Shown here one piece after another: positions 23,916-33,210 of a stretch of DNA of 33,210 nt (positions within the stretch are counted from its first letter, which is position 1; every line of letters starts with the position of its first letter). The position numbers and the translations under genes were made by a program. The DNA is taken from contig JACADZ010000073.1 in the NCBI GenBank assembly GCA_013389105.1, forward strand, positions 1-33,210. The letters run 5' to 3'. This DNA comes from Parvularculaceae bacterium (GTDB taxonomy: Bacteria; Pseudomonadota; Alphaproteobacteria; Caulobacterales; Parvularculaceae). A model generated the notes under the pieces. It ran no database searches. It was not told the origin of the DNA and saw only the letters and a list, made by a program, of their open reading frames with translations.

Positions 23916-26111
23916 TTGACCTCTCCCGACGACGCGGCCGCTTTTGCTCGCGCCGAGCCGACAGGCGCGGGCGACGACGCTAATCAGTCCTTCCCCGATG
24001 CAAGGTCGCCTCAGCGCTTCATCAACCGCGAACTCTCCTGGCTGGCCTTCAACAATCGCGTTCTCGAGGAGGCGCAGAACCATCGCCACCCGCTGCTCGA
24101 GCGTGTCCGATTCCTTTCGATATCCGCCAGCAACCTCGACGAGTTCTATATGGTCCGCGTCGCCGGCCTGCGCGGTCAGGTCCGGGAGAACGTGACCACC
24201 CCAAGCCAGGAAGGCCTGACGCCGGCCGAACAGCTCGTCCTGATCAACCACGACGCGCAGGAGCTCATGGCGCGCCAACAAAGTTGCTGGCGGGATCTTC
24301 AGCCTAGGCTCAAGGCGGCGGGCCTCGAGGTTCTCGACACCCATGAATTGACGCCGGCCGAGGCGGAATGGGTCGAGGCCGAATTTCTCAAGAACATCTT
24401 TCCGGTCGTGACGCCAATTGCGCTGGATCCGGCGCATCCCTTTCCCTTTGTGCAGAACCTCGGCTTCGTCCTCGCGCTCAGCATGCGCCGCAGGGACGGC
24501 GGGATATTGAACGCGCTCCTGCCCCTGCCTGTGAAGATCAGGCGCTTCTTGCGGTTGCCGACGGCTCCCGGCGCCGATCCGAAGCGCCTCCGCTTCATTG
24601 CGCTTGAGAAGGTCATCTTCTTCTGCATCGCCCACCTTTTCCCCGGTTACGAGATCGTCGCTCACGGGGCGTTCCGGGTACTGAGGGACTCAGACGTAGA
24701 GATCGAAGAAGAAGCTGAAGACCTCGTGCGCGTATTCGAGACCCTCGTGAAGCTGCGGCGGCGCGGCGACGTCATCCGGGTGAAGGTCGAGGCGTCGACG
24801 CCCCCGGCGCTGCAGACGCTGATCCGCGAAAAGCTGCAGGTCCACCCGCAGGATTTCGTGCTTGTCGAGGGGTTGCTCGGCCTGGCGCAGACGTCAGAGC
24901 TCATCGTGCCGGAACGATTCGACCTCCAGTTCGCACCGTACGAGCCGCGCTTTCCGGAGCGTATCCGCGAGCACGGCGGCGATTGCTTTTCGGCGATCCG
25001 CGCCAAAGACATTCTGGTCCATCACCCTTACGAATCGTTCGACGTCGTCGTGCAGTTTCTGAAGCAAGCCGGCGCCGATCCCCACGTGATCGCCATCAAG
25101 CAGACCCTCTACCGGACCTCCAAGGACTCTCCGATCGTGCAGGCCCTGATCGAGGCCGCCGAAAACGGCAAGAACGTGACCGCGCTCGTCGAACTGAAGG
25201 CGCGATTTGACGAAGAGGCCAACATCAACTGGGCAAGGGCGCTGGAACGCGCCGGCGTGAACGTCGTCTACGGCTTTGTCGACTATAAGACCCACGCCAA
25301 GCTCAGCCTCGTCGTGCGCGAAGAGAGCGGCGGCGTGAAGACTTACACGCATGTCGGTACGGGCAATTATCATCCCGTGACGGCCAGGGTGTACACGGAT
25401 CTTTCTCTCTTCACCTGCGACCCGGCCATCGGACGGGACGCCGCAAAAGTCTTCAATTTCGTGACCTCGACCGCACGGCCTGAGTCTTTCGACAAGTTTT
25501 CGGTCGCGCCGATCAATCTCCGCCAGAAGCTCGCCGCGCTGATCGACGCCGAGATCGCGCACGCCCGCGCCGGGCGGCCTGCGGCGATCTGGGCGAAAAT
25601 GAACGCGCTCGTCGACGGCGTCATGATCGACAAGCTTTACGAGGCGAGCGGCGCCGGCGTTCAGATCGATCTTGTCGTGCGCGGAATTTGCTGTCTGCGC
25701 CCCGGGGTTCCGGGGCTTTCCGAGAATATTCGAGTCAAGAGCATCGTCGGCCGGTTCCTCGAACACGCGCGCATCTATTGTTTCGGCGGCGGCAAGGCGC
25801 TGCCGCACGACGGCGCCCCGCTGTTCATCGCCTCTGCCGACCTGATGCCGCGCAACCTCAACCGTCGGGTCGAAGTCCTGTGTCCGATCGAAAATCCGAC
25901 CGTGCACAGCCAGGTGCTCGACCAGATTCTCGTCGCCAATCTGCGCGACGAAGCCCAGAGCTGGCGGCTGAAGCCGGACGGCCGCTACGAACGAATTGTG
26001 GCCGCCAACGGCGCCGCGGCCTTCAACGCGCACACCTACATGATGATCAATCCCAGCCTTTCGGGGCGGGGCGCCGCCCTTGGCGTGAGCCGGCCGAGGA
26101 CGCTGTTCTGA
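23916..26111 (+). CDS. ppk1: Polyphosphate kinase 1
   Basis: A 731-residue PPK1, making polyphosphate from ATP reversibly through a phosphohistidine. The N-terminal domain opens with [20 protein letters not shown]. The catalytic phospholipase-D-like domains contain [18 protein letters not shown], the [19 protein letters not shown] block, and [16 protein letters not shown] with [14 protein letters not shown]. His residues in the last blocks are the expected phospho-acceptor and acid/base sites. No ATG precedes the conserved region. The TTG at 23916, after AAAGG, is the best start, 28 nt beyond hdaA; an earlier TTG at 23853 lies inside hdaA. Followed by ppx. Confidence 0.96.
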   Translation: MTSPDDAAAFARAEPTGAGDDANQSFPDARSPQRFINRELSWLAFNNRVLEEAQNHRHPLLERVRFLSISASNLDEFYMVRVAGLRGQVRENVTTPSQEGLTPAEQLVLINHDAQELMARQQSCWRDLQPRLKAAGLEVLDTHELTPAEAEWVEAEFLKNIFPVVTPIALDPAHPFPFVQNLGFVLALSMRRRDGGILNALLPLPVKIRRFLRLPTAPGADPKRLRFIALEKVIFFCIAHLFPGYEIVAHGAFRVLRDSDVEIEEEAEDLVRVFETLVKLRRRGDVIRVKVEASTPPALQTLIREKLQVHPQDFVLVEGLLGLAQTSELIVPERFDLQFAPYEPRFPERIREHGGDCFSAIRAKDILVHHPYESFDVVVQFLKQAGADPHVIAIKQTLYRTSKDSPIVQALIEAAENGKNVTALVELKARFDEEANINWARALERAGVNVVYGFVDYKTHAKLSLVVREESGGVKTYTHVGTGNYHPVTARVYTDLSLFTCDPAIGRDAAKVFNFVTSTARPESFDKFSVAPINLRQKLAALIDAEIAHARAGRPAAIWAKMNALVDGVMIDKLYEASGAGVQIDLVVRGICCLRPGVPGLSENIRVKSIVGRFLEHARIYCFGGGKALPHDGAPLFIASADLMPRNLNRRVEVLCPIENPTVHSQVLDQILVANLRDEAQSWRLKPDGRYERIVAANGAAAFNAHTYMMINPSLSGRGAALGVSRPRTLF

Positions 26112-26169
26112 GTTGAGGCGCGCGCCCAACGCCTCTAAAAGTCCATCACAGCGCGGACCTGGAACGGGC

Positions 26170-27666
26170 GTGAGCGGGACTGCCAGCGACAACCATGCAT
26201 GGACCAGCCGGAGGCGGGCCGTTATCGACATCGGCTCGAATTCGGTTCGCCTGGTCATCTACGAAGGGCCGCCACGGGCCCCTTTTCCGATCGTCAATGA
26301 GAAGGCCCTGTGCGGCCTCGGGCGCGACATGGCCTCCGGCGGAGCCCTCGACGCCGGCGCGGTCGAGGCGGCGCTGGCGACTCTCAGGCGGTTTCGGCGC
26401 CTGATCGAGGAGCATGGCGATCCGCAAACGGACGTCTTTGCGACCGCTGCGGTCCGCGAGGCGCGGGACGGCAAGTCCTTCGTACGCAGGATCGACGACC
26501 TGGGCTTCCGAACGCGGATCATTCCCGGCGGCGAGGAGGCGGCGCTCGCCGCCGCCGGCGTCGTCTCCTATGAGCCTGGCGCTACCGGGCTAGTGGGCGA
26601 TATGGGCGGCGGCAGCCTTGAACTCGTGGCGCTCGAGGGGGGGGAACCCCGGGAGAGCGTGTCGCTGTCGATCGGCCCGTTGCGGCTCATGCATGAGACC
26701 GGCGAGAGAATCGGGCCGGCGAGCGAGACCGCGCACAGGGCGCTCGCCAGGGTCGGCTGGCTGCAACCTGGGCGCTTTCAGGCGCTCTATTCGGTGGGCG
26801 GCGCCTGGCGCGCCCTAGCTCGCATTCACATGCAGCTGAAATCCTATCCGCTGACGGTGCTGCATCATTACGAGATGTCCCGGGCCGAAGCCGTCAGCGT
26901 CTGCGAACTCGTGATGCGGCAGAGCCGGCGCTCGCTCGAGGTCATACCCGGCATCACCAAGCGACGTCTCGACACGCTCCCTTTCGCAGCCGCTGCGTTG
27001 AAGGCGCTGCTTGAACGGAGCGAGGCTCAGAAAGTCATCGTTTCCGCCGGCGGCGCGCGCGAGGGCGTCCTCTACCTCGACCTGCCGTCGGAAACGCGCG
27101 CTCTCGATCCGCTGATCGAAGGCGCGCATTTCTTCGCCGAGCGCCTGGCTCCCGACGCCGCCATGGGACCGGCGCTCCAGCTAGTGACCCGCCGTCTGTT
27201 TGCGGATGAAACGCCGGCGCAGGCCCGGCTTCGCGCTGCGACCTGCATCCTCGCCGACGTCGCCGCATATTTTCATCCGGACATGCGGGGACTGCAGGCC
27301 TTCGACACCGCGTTGCGCGCCCCGTTCTACGGCGTCACGCACCGTGAGCGCATCGAAATCGCCTACGCTCTTTTTGTCCGTCATGAAGGCAAGGGAGCCG
27401 GCGAGCCTGATGCTGCAATCGTGGCGATGCTCGCCCCGGAAGAGCGCGATCGGTCGCTGCGCCTCGGGCTAGCCATGCGCTTTGCGACATCGCTCGCGCC
27501 AAAGGCGCCTCATGTTCTGGAAGGCTGCGAGCTCGTCCGCGATAAGGGTCGCTTGTGTTTTCGCGCGCCGAAGGCGGTGCAGTCGCTCATGGGCGAAATA
27601 CCGCAGAAGCGGCTTGAGAACCTCGCCGCTGAATTCGGACTGACCCCGGTTGAAGCCTACTTCTGA
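26170..27666 (+). CDS. ppx: Exopolyphosphatase/guanosine pentaphosphatase family protein
   Basis: A Ppx/GppA-family ASKHA phosphatase of about 498 residues that releases phosphate from polyphosphate ends or converts pppGpp to ppGpp. The phosphate-1 loop AVIDIGSNSVRLVIYE is near residue 20 and the phosphate-2 loop GLVGDMGGGSLEL near 140. The catalytic Glu is expected in the FATAAVREA block. The C-terminal half contains an HD-like helical region. The start is uncertain: GTG at 26170 is given; a TTG at 26113, 1 nt after the ppk stop, would add 19 residues. The ppk-ppx pair controls polyphosphate level. Convergent with rnd. Confidence 0.93.
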   Translation: MSGTASDNHAWTSRRRAVIDIGSNSVRLVIYEGPPRAPFPIVNEKALCGLGRDMASGGALDAGAVEAALATLRRFRRLIEEHGDPQTDVFATAAVREARDGKSFVRRIDDLGFRTRIIPGGEEAALAAAGVVSYEPGATGLVGDMGGGSLELVALEGGEPRESVSLSIGPLRLMHETGERIGPASETAHRALARVGWLQPGRFQALYSVGGAWRALARIHMQLKSYPLTVLHHYEMSRAEAVSVCELVMRQSRRSLEVIPGITKRRLDTLPFAAAALKALLERSEAQKVIVSAGGAREGVLYLDLPSETRALDPLIEGAHFFAERLAPDAAMGPALQLVTRRLFADETPAQARLRAATCILADVAAYFHPDMRGLQAFDTALRAPFYGVTHRERIEIAYALFVRHEGKGAGEPDAAIVAMLAPEERDRSLRLGLAMRFATSLAPKAPHVLEGCELVRDKGRLCFRAPKAVQSLMGEIPQKRLENLAAEFGLTPVEAYF

Positions 27667-27676
27667 CCCTGCGTAA

Positions 27677-28831
27677 TCAGCGCGACTCCACAAGATCGAC
27701 CTCGCCGTTCGTCAGCTTCATGGCGATCTCGCCGCGTTTGAGCTTCAGTGCGAGGTCTCCGAAGATGCGCCGGCGCCACCCGCGCATCGCCGGCACGTCC
27801 GCTCCGTCGTTTACGGCGATCGCCTCTATGTCTGCGGCCGACGCGATGAGCCTCGGCGCAACGTCATGCTTCTCGCATTGGCGCTTGAGCAGCACACGGA
27901 GCAAATCGACGACGTCGGGCGGCGCGGCCGCGCGCGGGGAATCTTCCTCCTCGATGCTCGGGAGATCGGAGCGCTTCATCGTCGCGCCCGCCCTGATCAT
28001 CTCAAGAATCATTCCGCCGGCGCGCGAACGCTCGAAACCTTCTGGTATGGAGCGAGCCCGCGCCAAGTCCTCGGCCGATTTCGGCTTCAGCCGCGCCAGT
28101 TCGAAAATGGTCTCGTCCTTCAGAACCCGTCCGCGGGGGATATCCCGCGCCTGGGCCTCGCGCTCGCGCCATTCGGCCAGCTTGACGACGATGCCGACCT
28201 CATTCGGGCGAACGCCGCGCAGGCGCAGCCGTTCGAAGGCCTTTTCGGGCATAACGCGATAAAGCGCCGGGTCCGCTAGGGCGGCCATCTCCTCTTCGAT
28301 CCACTCGCCCCGCCCGTCGACTTTGAGCCGTTCCAGGAGGAGAGGATAGGCGTCGCGCAGGTGGGTCACGTCCGAAAGGGCGTATGTCAGCTGCGCGTTG
28401 GACAGCGGCCGGCGGGACCAATCGGTAAAGCGCGACCCCTTGTCGATGCGCGCGCCGAGCAGGCCGCGCATCAACGGCTCATAGCCGATCTGGTCGCCGA
28501 AGCCGCACGCCATGGCGGCGATCTGGCTGTCGAAGATGGGGGACGGCGTCGCGCCCATTTTCAAATGAAATATTTCGACATCCTGCCGGGCGGCATGGAA
28601 CACCTTCACGACGTTGCGGTCGCTGAGGAACTCAAGAAACGGCGACAGGTCGAGACCCTCCGCCATCGGATCGACAATGCCCTCGACCCCTTGGGCCGCG
28701 GCCTGGATGAGGCAGAGCACCGGCCAATAGGTACGCTCGCGCATGAACTCCGTATCGACCGCGGCGTAGGGCGTGGCCCGCAGATCCCGGGAAAACGCGG
28801 CCAGCTCGTCAGTCGTCGTGATGATGCGCAT
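27677..28831 (-). CDS. rnd: Ribonuclease D
   Basis: A 384-residue 3'-5' exonuclease that trims tRNA precursors. The DEDDy catalytic residues are visible: D26 and E28 (AAVDTEFMRERTYWPVLC), D84 (FHAARQDVEIF), and Y150/D154 (LTYALSDVTHLRD). One HRDC-like RNA-binding domain lies at about 210-285 and a second, degenerate helical region at 310-365. The ATG at 28831 has no clear ribosome site and lies 19 nt after the 3' end of a tRNA-Ser gene on the same strand, so it may be expressed from the tRNA transcript. Confidence 0.95.
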   Translation of the reverse strand: MRIITTTDELAAFSRDLRATPYAAVDTEFMRERTYWPVLCLIQAAAQGVEGIVDPMAEGLDLSPFLEFLSDRNVVKVFHAARQDVEIFHLKMGATPSPIFDSQIAAMACGFGDQIGYEPLMRGLLGARIDKGSRFTDWSRRPLSNAQLTYALSDVTHLRDAYPLLLERLKVDGRGEWIEEEMAALADPALYRVMPEKAFERLRLRGVRPNEVGIVVKLAEWREREAQARDIPRGRVLKDETIFELARLKPKSAEDLARARSIPEGFERSRAGGMILEMIRAGATMKRSDLPSIEEEDSPRAAAPPDVVDLLRVLLKRQCEKHDVAPRLIASAADIEAIAVNDGADVPAMRGWRRRIFGDLALKLKRGEIAMKLTNGEVDLVESR

Positions 28832-28850
28832 GAACCGGTCTGAAGCAATC

Positions 28851-28943
28851 TGGCGGAGAGGAAGGGATTCGAACCCTCGATACCGTTTAACGGGTATACG
28901 CCCTTAGCAGGGGCGCGCCTTCGACCAGCTCGGCCACCTCTCC
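28851..28943 (-). tRNA. tRNA-Ser (anticodon GCU)
   Basis: A 93-nt class II tRNA with CCA encoded. The acceptor stem GGAGAGG pairs with CCTCTCC, followed by G73 and CCA. The D-arm begins TGGCCGAG and the T-arm contains GGTTCGAATCC. The anticodon loop CTGCTAA between CGCCC and GGGCG gives anticodon GCT, reading AGC and AGU. The long variable arm (TATACCCGTTAAACGGTA) is typical of tRNA-Ser. Confidence 0.97.
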
Positions 28944-29018
28944 AAGTCCGGCGGAAAATGTCCGCAATTGTCGGCGCGCGCAAGCCTCATGCATCGGGTT
29001 TCTCTGCAAAGGGACGAA

Positions 29019-31679
29019 CTAATTGCGCGGGCTGGGGGCCGGCGCGCCGCCTGGGTCCTCTTCGCAGGCGCGAGCGCCGCTTCGAGCCTCAGCGAGCATG
29101 CCGCTGTTGAGATCGGCGGCCGACGCATTCTCGCGGGCGGTCGTCGCGATGTAATCGCGATAGGTCTGGCAGCTCGCGTCTGAGGACAGCGCGTTTACGG
29201 ATCGTAGCGTGCTGGGCGGCTTATCTTCGAGAGCTCTGATCGGCGCCATGGCTGGCGGGTTCGTGGCTGGCGAGGCCGGCGACGTCGCAGCCGATGGCGC
29301 GAGGCGCGGAGGCGCTGGGATCTGATTGGCCGTCGGTGTTGGGTTCGCCCGGGCCTCCGCCGCGCGTTCGACGGCGAGACGGCCTTTCGGCTTCGTCGAG
29401 GCGAGCCTTGGACCGTCGCCGAGATAGTCGGCGCTGTCCGCTTCATCAAGCGCACTACCCGGAAGGCCCGTCTCAAGGTCGCCTGATGCAGGCGTCGTTT
29501 CCGCGGGCGCCGGCTCCGGTCCGGGCGACGGCGGATCGAGATCGACAAGGTCCGCCGCGTCCGCAAAGCGCGCGGTTCGTTCGGGGAGGGGCGGCAGCGT
29601 TCCCGCGAACAGCCGGTTGGGCACTAGCCCCGCGCGCTTCGGCGCCCCGCCGAGTTCAATATCGCCTGCGAGCTTGCCGGCGATCGGCGCATCGTTGAGT
29701 CGCGCGCGATAGACCTGAGAGTTCTCGAGCACGCGCTGCACGTAGTTGCGCGTCTCCTGGAACGGAATGAGTTCGACCCAATCGACCGGATCTATTCCAG
29801 CGGAGCGCGGATCTCCGAAACGCTCGATCCACTGGACAGCGCGATTGGGCCCCGCATTGTAAGCGACGTAGGTGAGGATCCTCGATTGGTTATAGCGGGC
29901 AAAGAGGTGCGATAAGTGGGCGGCCCCCAGCGTCATGTTGTACTCCGGATCGTCGAGCAGGGCGGCGCGCGAATACTTGAGGCCTTCCTTCTTCGCCGTG
30001 ATCTCTGCGGTCGATGGAAGCAGCTGCATCAACCCGCGAGCGCCCGCCGAAGAATAGGCGCGCGGATTGAATTCGCTCTCCTGCCGCGAAATACCCAGTA
30101 TGACCTCGCCCGGCGCATACCGGCGAGCCTGTTCGGGTATAGACACGAGCGGATAAACGGCGTCGCCGACAAAGGCGTTGCGCCCGACGCCGACCTTGCC
30201 CGCGCGCACCTTCACATGCGTCGCGCCTATACGATCGGCGAGCCGCGCCAGTTCGGCGTACTCGCCGGGCGTCTAGAGCTGATCGTCGATGTGATAGGAG
30301 AAGGTGAGGAAGGTCTTGGCGTCGCCCATGTCCGACAACACCCGCAACGCGTGGACGGCGGGGCGCGCTGAAAAGCGGGCGAGGTCCTGCGGCGTCGGCG
30401 TCACGGGCGGCGGGAATACGACCTTTAGGAAGTCTCCGCCGAGACGCTCGGCCGCCAATTGTCCGTAGTAGGTGAAAATGTGGCGCGCCGCTTCCCTGTA
30501 TCGCACATTGGCGAGGTCGAGGGCGCCTTTCGACTCGGCGGCGCGGCCGAGCCAGTAGTAGGCGCGGCTCAACGAGATTGGGGCGCCGACCGAGCCCGCG
30601 AGCGCGGCGAAATGCGTCTCGGCGCGCTCCGGCGCGTTGAGGAATCGCAGCGCGATCCACCCGGCGTTGAATTCAGCTTCCGCGAACTGCTGCCCCGGCT
30701 CGAGCCCGTGGGCGGCCGCCATATTGTAGGCGTCTTCGTAGCGTTGCTCTTCCAGCGCCCAGCGCATCAGCAGTTGGCGCTCCTCCCACCAGCGCACGGG
30801 ATTTCGCAACGCCGCGGGGTCGGTTGAGGCCTGCATGGCCAGGGTGACGGCGCGCGGTTCCTCCTCGCGGCGGCGGAAGTATCGCACCGCGGCGGCAAGC
30901 ACGCCGGAATCTAGACGCTCATCGTCCTTGAGCGAATAGAACATTGTCGCCGCGTTTTCCTGCCCGAGCAGGAGCGCCGCCCGCGCCTCGGCCATGCGCT
31001 TCTCTCGCGCCGGCAGAAAATGGAGCACCCGGCGCGCCGCGGTGACCTCCCGGTTCCACAGGAGACGGTCTGCGCGCGCGATATGATCGTCCACGGACAA
31101 ATGGCGTCCGTAACTGGCGATCAGCCGCTGCTCGTCCTGCAGGGTGAAATTGAAGCGCTTCCACGCCTCCTTCACATAGACTTTGCCGGCGTCGGCCTTG
31201 CCGACCGCGAACTCGGCCCGGGCGAGGGCGAGCATGCCTTCGCCCGTGACGGGATCGCGTGTCTCGAAGAAGTCAAGAACGGATCGCGAAGACGCGTTAG
31301 TCGTGATGCGCTTTTCGACATGGGACTGGATCTTGGCGATTCCCGGCCAATCCGGGTGCGTATCCAGGAAGGCGTCGGCGTCCATGAGCGAAACGAGCGG
31401 GTCCTCGGCGTAGAAATAGAACCAGCGGCCAAGACTCTTTGAGACCGGCGAGGACAGGCGTTCCGTCATGGCTTTGGCCGTCGGGAAGTCGCGCTTGTCG
31501 ATCGCCTTCTGGATCTCGGCGAGCAGCATGATGTCCGACCGGGTCGCGTATTGAGGCCCGGGCGGCGGCGGTTTGAGGCGCGGGACGCCCATTTCCGCGC
31601 TTGCAGGCAGGGCGAGGCAGGAAACAACGAGAGCCGCCGCCCAGCCGGCGAGGGAGCGCCCGTATCGCGCTTCTGGCAT
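29019..31679 (-). pseudogene. slt: Soluble lytic transglycosylase interrupted by an in-frame TAG
   Basis: The frame encodes an 886-residue Slt-type lytic transglycosylase that cleaves peptidoglycan glycan strands in the periplasm, but codon 469 (30273-30275) is TAG. Upstream, 30276-31679 encodes a signal peptide (about residues 1-28) and the alpha-helical TPR-like superhelix. Downstream in the same frame are TPGEYAELARLA and the catalytic domain ILGISRQESEFNPRAYSS, with the catalytic Glu near 534, GLMQLLP and AYNAGP. A Pro/Ala-rich tail of about 190 residues follows and ends at a normal TAG. Homology continues across the stop, so this is a nonsense change (possibly GAG or CAG to TAG), error, or readthrough. 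The ATG at 31679 has GGGAG upstream. A GTG at 30215 could restart a fragment without a signal peptide. Confidence 0.85.
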
Positions 31680-31749
31680 CCCTTTACTCCCGAGAATCCC
31701 CGATCTGGTGCGCACGTTAGCGTATTCGTCCCCGCGGCCAAGCCGCTTC

Positions 31750-31779
31750 TTGCTCGCACTGCTTAATAGGCGGTATCGA
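31750..31779 (+). promoter_or_regulatory. Weak candidate promoter of dapA-smpB
   Basis: TTGCTC (31750-31755) and TATCGA (31774-31779) with an 18-bp spacer, 26 bp before the dapA ATG, in the 126-bp gap divergent from slt. Both hexamers are imperfect. Confidence 0.3.
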
Positions 31780-31805
31780 AGGCCGCAAATAAGGCACATG
31801 CGGGA

Positions 31806-32690
31806 ATGTTGAAATTCGAAGGTTCTTTGACCGCGCTGGTGACGCCTTTCCGCAACGGCGCCGTCGATGAGAAGGCCTTTGCCGGGCTGGTCGATCGCCA
31901 GGTCTTGGCGGGCACGGCGGGTCTGGTGGCCGCCGGGTCCACCGGCGAATCGCCGACTCTTTCCGAGGACGACCACGAGCAGGTCGTCCGCCTCTGCGTC
32001 GAGGCCGCGCGCGGCCGGGTCCCGGTGATAGCCGGCGCAGGGTCGAACGATACGGCGAAGGCTATCACTCTCGCACGCCGCGCCGAGCGCGTCGGGGCGA
32101 ACGCACTGCTGGCCGCGACTGGATACTACAATAAGCCGAGCCAGGTCGGGCTCTTCGCCCATTTCAAGGCGCTTCACGACGCGACGAGCCTGCCGATCAT
32201 TCTTTACAACGTGCCGGGCCGGACCATTGCAAACCTCTCTGTCGAGACGATCGCGGCGCTGTCGAAGCTTCCGCGCATCGTTGCTCTCAAGGATGCGACT
32301 GGCGACCTGTCGCGCGTCGCGCTCCAACGTCTAGCCAGCGGCGAGAGCTTTACGCTGCTGTCAGGCGAGGACATGACGGCGGTCGGCTTCAACGCCATGG
32401 GCGGGCGCGGTTGCATCTCGGTCGCCAGCAATGTCGCGCCTGAACTGTGCGCGCGCCTCCAGGCCGCGACTATTAGGGGCGATTACGCGGCCGCGCTCGC
32501 CATGCAGGATCGCCTGACGCCGCTGATCGAGGTTCTGTTCCGCGACGTTAATCCGGGCCCCGTCAAATACGGCCTTTCGCTCATGGGGTTGTGCACGGAA
32601 GAATTACGCCTGCCGCTGGTTCCGCCGCCGCAGGCCGTGAAGGAAGAAATCCGCAGAGCGCTCACCGCGCTCGGACTCATCAGCGCATGA
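31806..32690 (+). CDS. dapA: 4-hydroxy-tetrahydrodipicolinate synthase
   Basis: A 294-residue class I aldolase that condenses pyruvate with aspartate semialdehyde, the first committed step to diaminopimelate and lysine. The Schiff-base lysine is K162 ([10 protein letters not shown]) and Y134 is in LYNVPGRT. The substrate motif [10 protein letters not shown] (44-53) has Ser45 where Thr is common. Length is typical. The ATG at 31806 begins the conserved [15 protein letters not shown]. Its stop overlaps the smpB start by 4 nt, a frequent alphaproteobacterial pairing. Confidence 0.97.
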   Translation: MLKFEGSLTALVTPFRNGAVDEKAFAGLVDRQVLAGTAGLVAAGSTGESPTLSEDDHEQVVRLCVEAARGRVPVIAGAGSNDTAKAITLARRAERVGANALLAATGYYNKPSQVGLFAHFKALHDATSLPIILYNVPGRTIANLSVETIAALSKLPRIVALKDATGDLSRVALQRLASGESFTLLSGEDMTAVGFNAMGGRGCISVASNVAPELCARLQAATIRGDYAAALAMQDRLTPLIEVLFRDVNPGPVKYGLSLMGLCTEELRLPLVPPPQAVKEEIRRALTALGLISA

Positions 32691-33157
32691 CGGCGAAAAA
32701 GGACGGACGCAAGGTCGTTTCCGAGAATCGGCGCGCGCGGCACGACTATTACATTGAGGATGTCGTCGAGGCGGGGCTCGTGCTGACGGGCACCGAGGTG
32801 AAGGCGCTGCGCGAGGGGCGGGCGACGATTGCGGAAGCCTACGCCTCGCCGGAGGGAGACGGCATCTATCTCCTCAACGCCAACATTCCGGAATATTCGG
32901 CGGGCAATCGCGAAAATCACTTGCCGAAACGCCCGCGCAAGCTGCTGCTTCGCGCACGGGAAATTGCGCGCCTTTCCCAGGCGGTTGAGCGAAAAGGTTA
33001 TACGCTCGCCCCCTTGCGGCTCTATTTCAACGAGCGCGGGATCGCCAAGATCGAGATCGGCCTTGCCCTCGGAAAGAAGGGTCACGACAAGCGCGACGCC
33101 GTAAAGGAGCGCGACTGGTCCCGCCAGAAGCAGAGGCTGTTGAGAGACAGGGGCTGA
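32687..33157 (+). CDS. smpB: SsrA-binding protein SmpB
   Basis: A 156-residue RNA-binding protein that brings tmRNA to stalled ribosomes for trans-translation. The OB-fold core shows [20 protein letters not shown] and [19 protein letters not shown]; the [10 protein letters not shown] block and the basic tail [19 protein letters not shown], which folds in the mRNA channel, follow. The ATG at 32687 overlaps the dapA stop by 4 nt. The remaining 53 bases of the window show no supported gene. Confidence 0.97.
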   Translation: MTAKKDGRKVVSENRRARHDYYIEDVVEAGLVLTGTEVKALREGRATIAEAYASPEGDGIYLLNANIPEYSAGNRENHLPKRPRKLLLRAREIARLSQAVERKGYTLAPLRLYFNERGIAKIEIGLALGKKGHDKRDAVKERDWSRQKQRLLRDRG

Positions 33158-33210
33158 GCGGCCGAACCAAACCAGACGCCGGGCGGCATGGAGGAGTGAC
33201 GGGCGCGCTC

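Noticed and set aside
9523..30275. Reassignment of TAG to an amino acid in this organism
   Set aside because: At least six genes here (TetR, hutI, M56, hsp20, DUF2066, slt) end at TAG at their natural lengths, and no CUA-anticodon tRNA is in the window.

Overview
The window looks like an ordinary chromosomal stretch of an alphaproteobacterium. It has high GC throughout, dense short intergenic gaps, many ATGA/GTGA start-stop overlaps, and the block purN-purM / DUF2066-hdaA-ppk-ppx / rnd, which is familiar from alphaproteobacterial genomes. HdaA and the TIGR02610-type PHA protein support this. A Caulobacterales/Parvularculales-like origin is a guess. I see no insertion sequence, phage, CRISPR array or integration scar. 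All positions and motif calls were read by eye.

Layout. (1) 1-3983, minus strand: a phasin-like granule protein, then a TetR regulator - wax-ester synthase/DGAT - alpha/beta hydrolase group, pointing to storage-lipid metabolism. The acyltransferase carries an unusual C-terminal helix-hairpin-helix domain. (2) 3980-9971: a histidine-utilisation locus. A HutG-like ureohydrolase runs leftward and overlaps the TetR gene. hutI-ppa-hutU-hutH run rightward from a shared 73-bp promoter region, with an inorganic pyrophosphatase inserted in the operon and a clear terminator at its end. hutH has an in-frame TAG at codon 372. (3) 9991-14388, minus: an M56/BlaR1-like protease and BlaI-like repressor pair with two palindromic TACA-N2-TGTA operators, a eukaryotic-type sulfide:quinone oxidoreductase, and a VIT1-type transporter with a degenerate ferritin-like domain. 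(4) 14480-17469, plus: two exported hydrolases, an amidohydrolase and an M20 peptidase, translationally coupled. (5) 17603-19903: a small lipoprotein, a PHA-system protein, a DUF1499 membrane protein and an Hsp20 with a plausible RpoH promoter. (6) 19942-27666: purM-purN (minus), and DUF2066-hdaA-ppk1-ppx (plus), combining purine synthesis, replication control and polyphosphate turnover. (7) 27677-33157: rnd with tRNA-Ser(GCU) directly upstream, a soluble lytic transglycosylase gene interrupted by an in-frame TAG at codon 469, and dapA-smpB.

The most striking observation is two in-frame amber codons, in hutH and in slt, each inside an otherwise intact reading frame. Six other genes, including slt itself, end normally at TAG, so wholesale reassignment of TAG is unlikely. 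The choices left are point nonsense mutations, sequence errors, or partial amber readthrough. Other points worth checking are the acyltransferase-HhH fusion, the HutG-like enzyme lacking a canonical metal-ligand histidine, and ppa inside the hut operon. No clearly new multi-gene system is evident.
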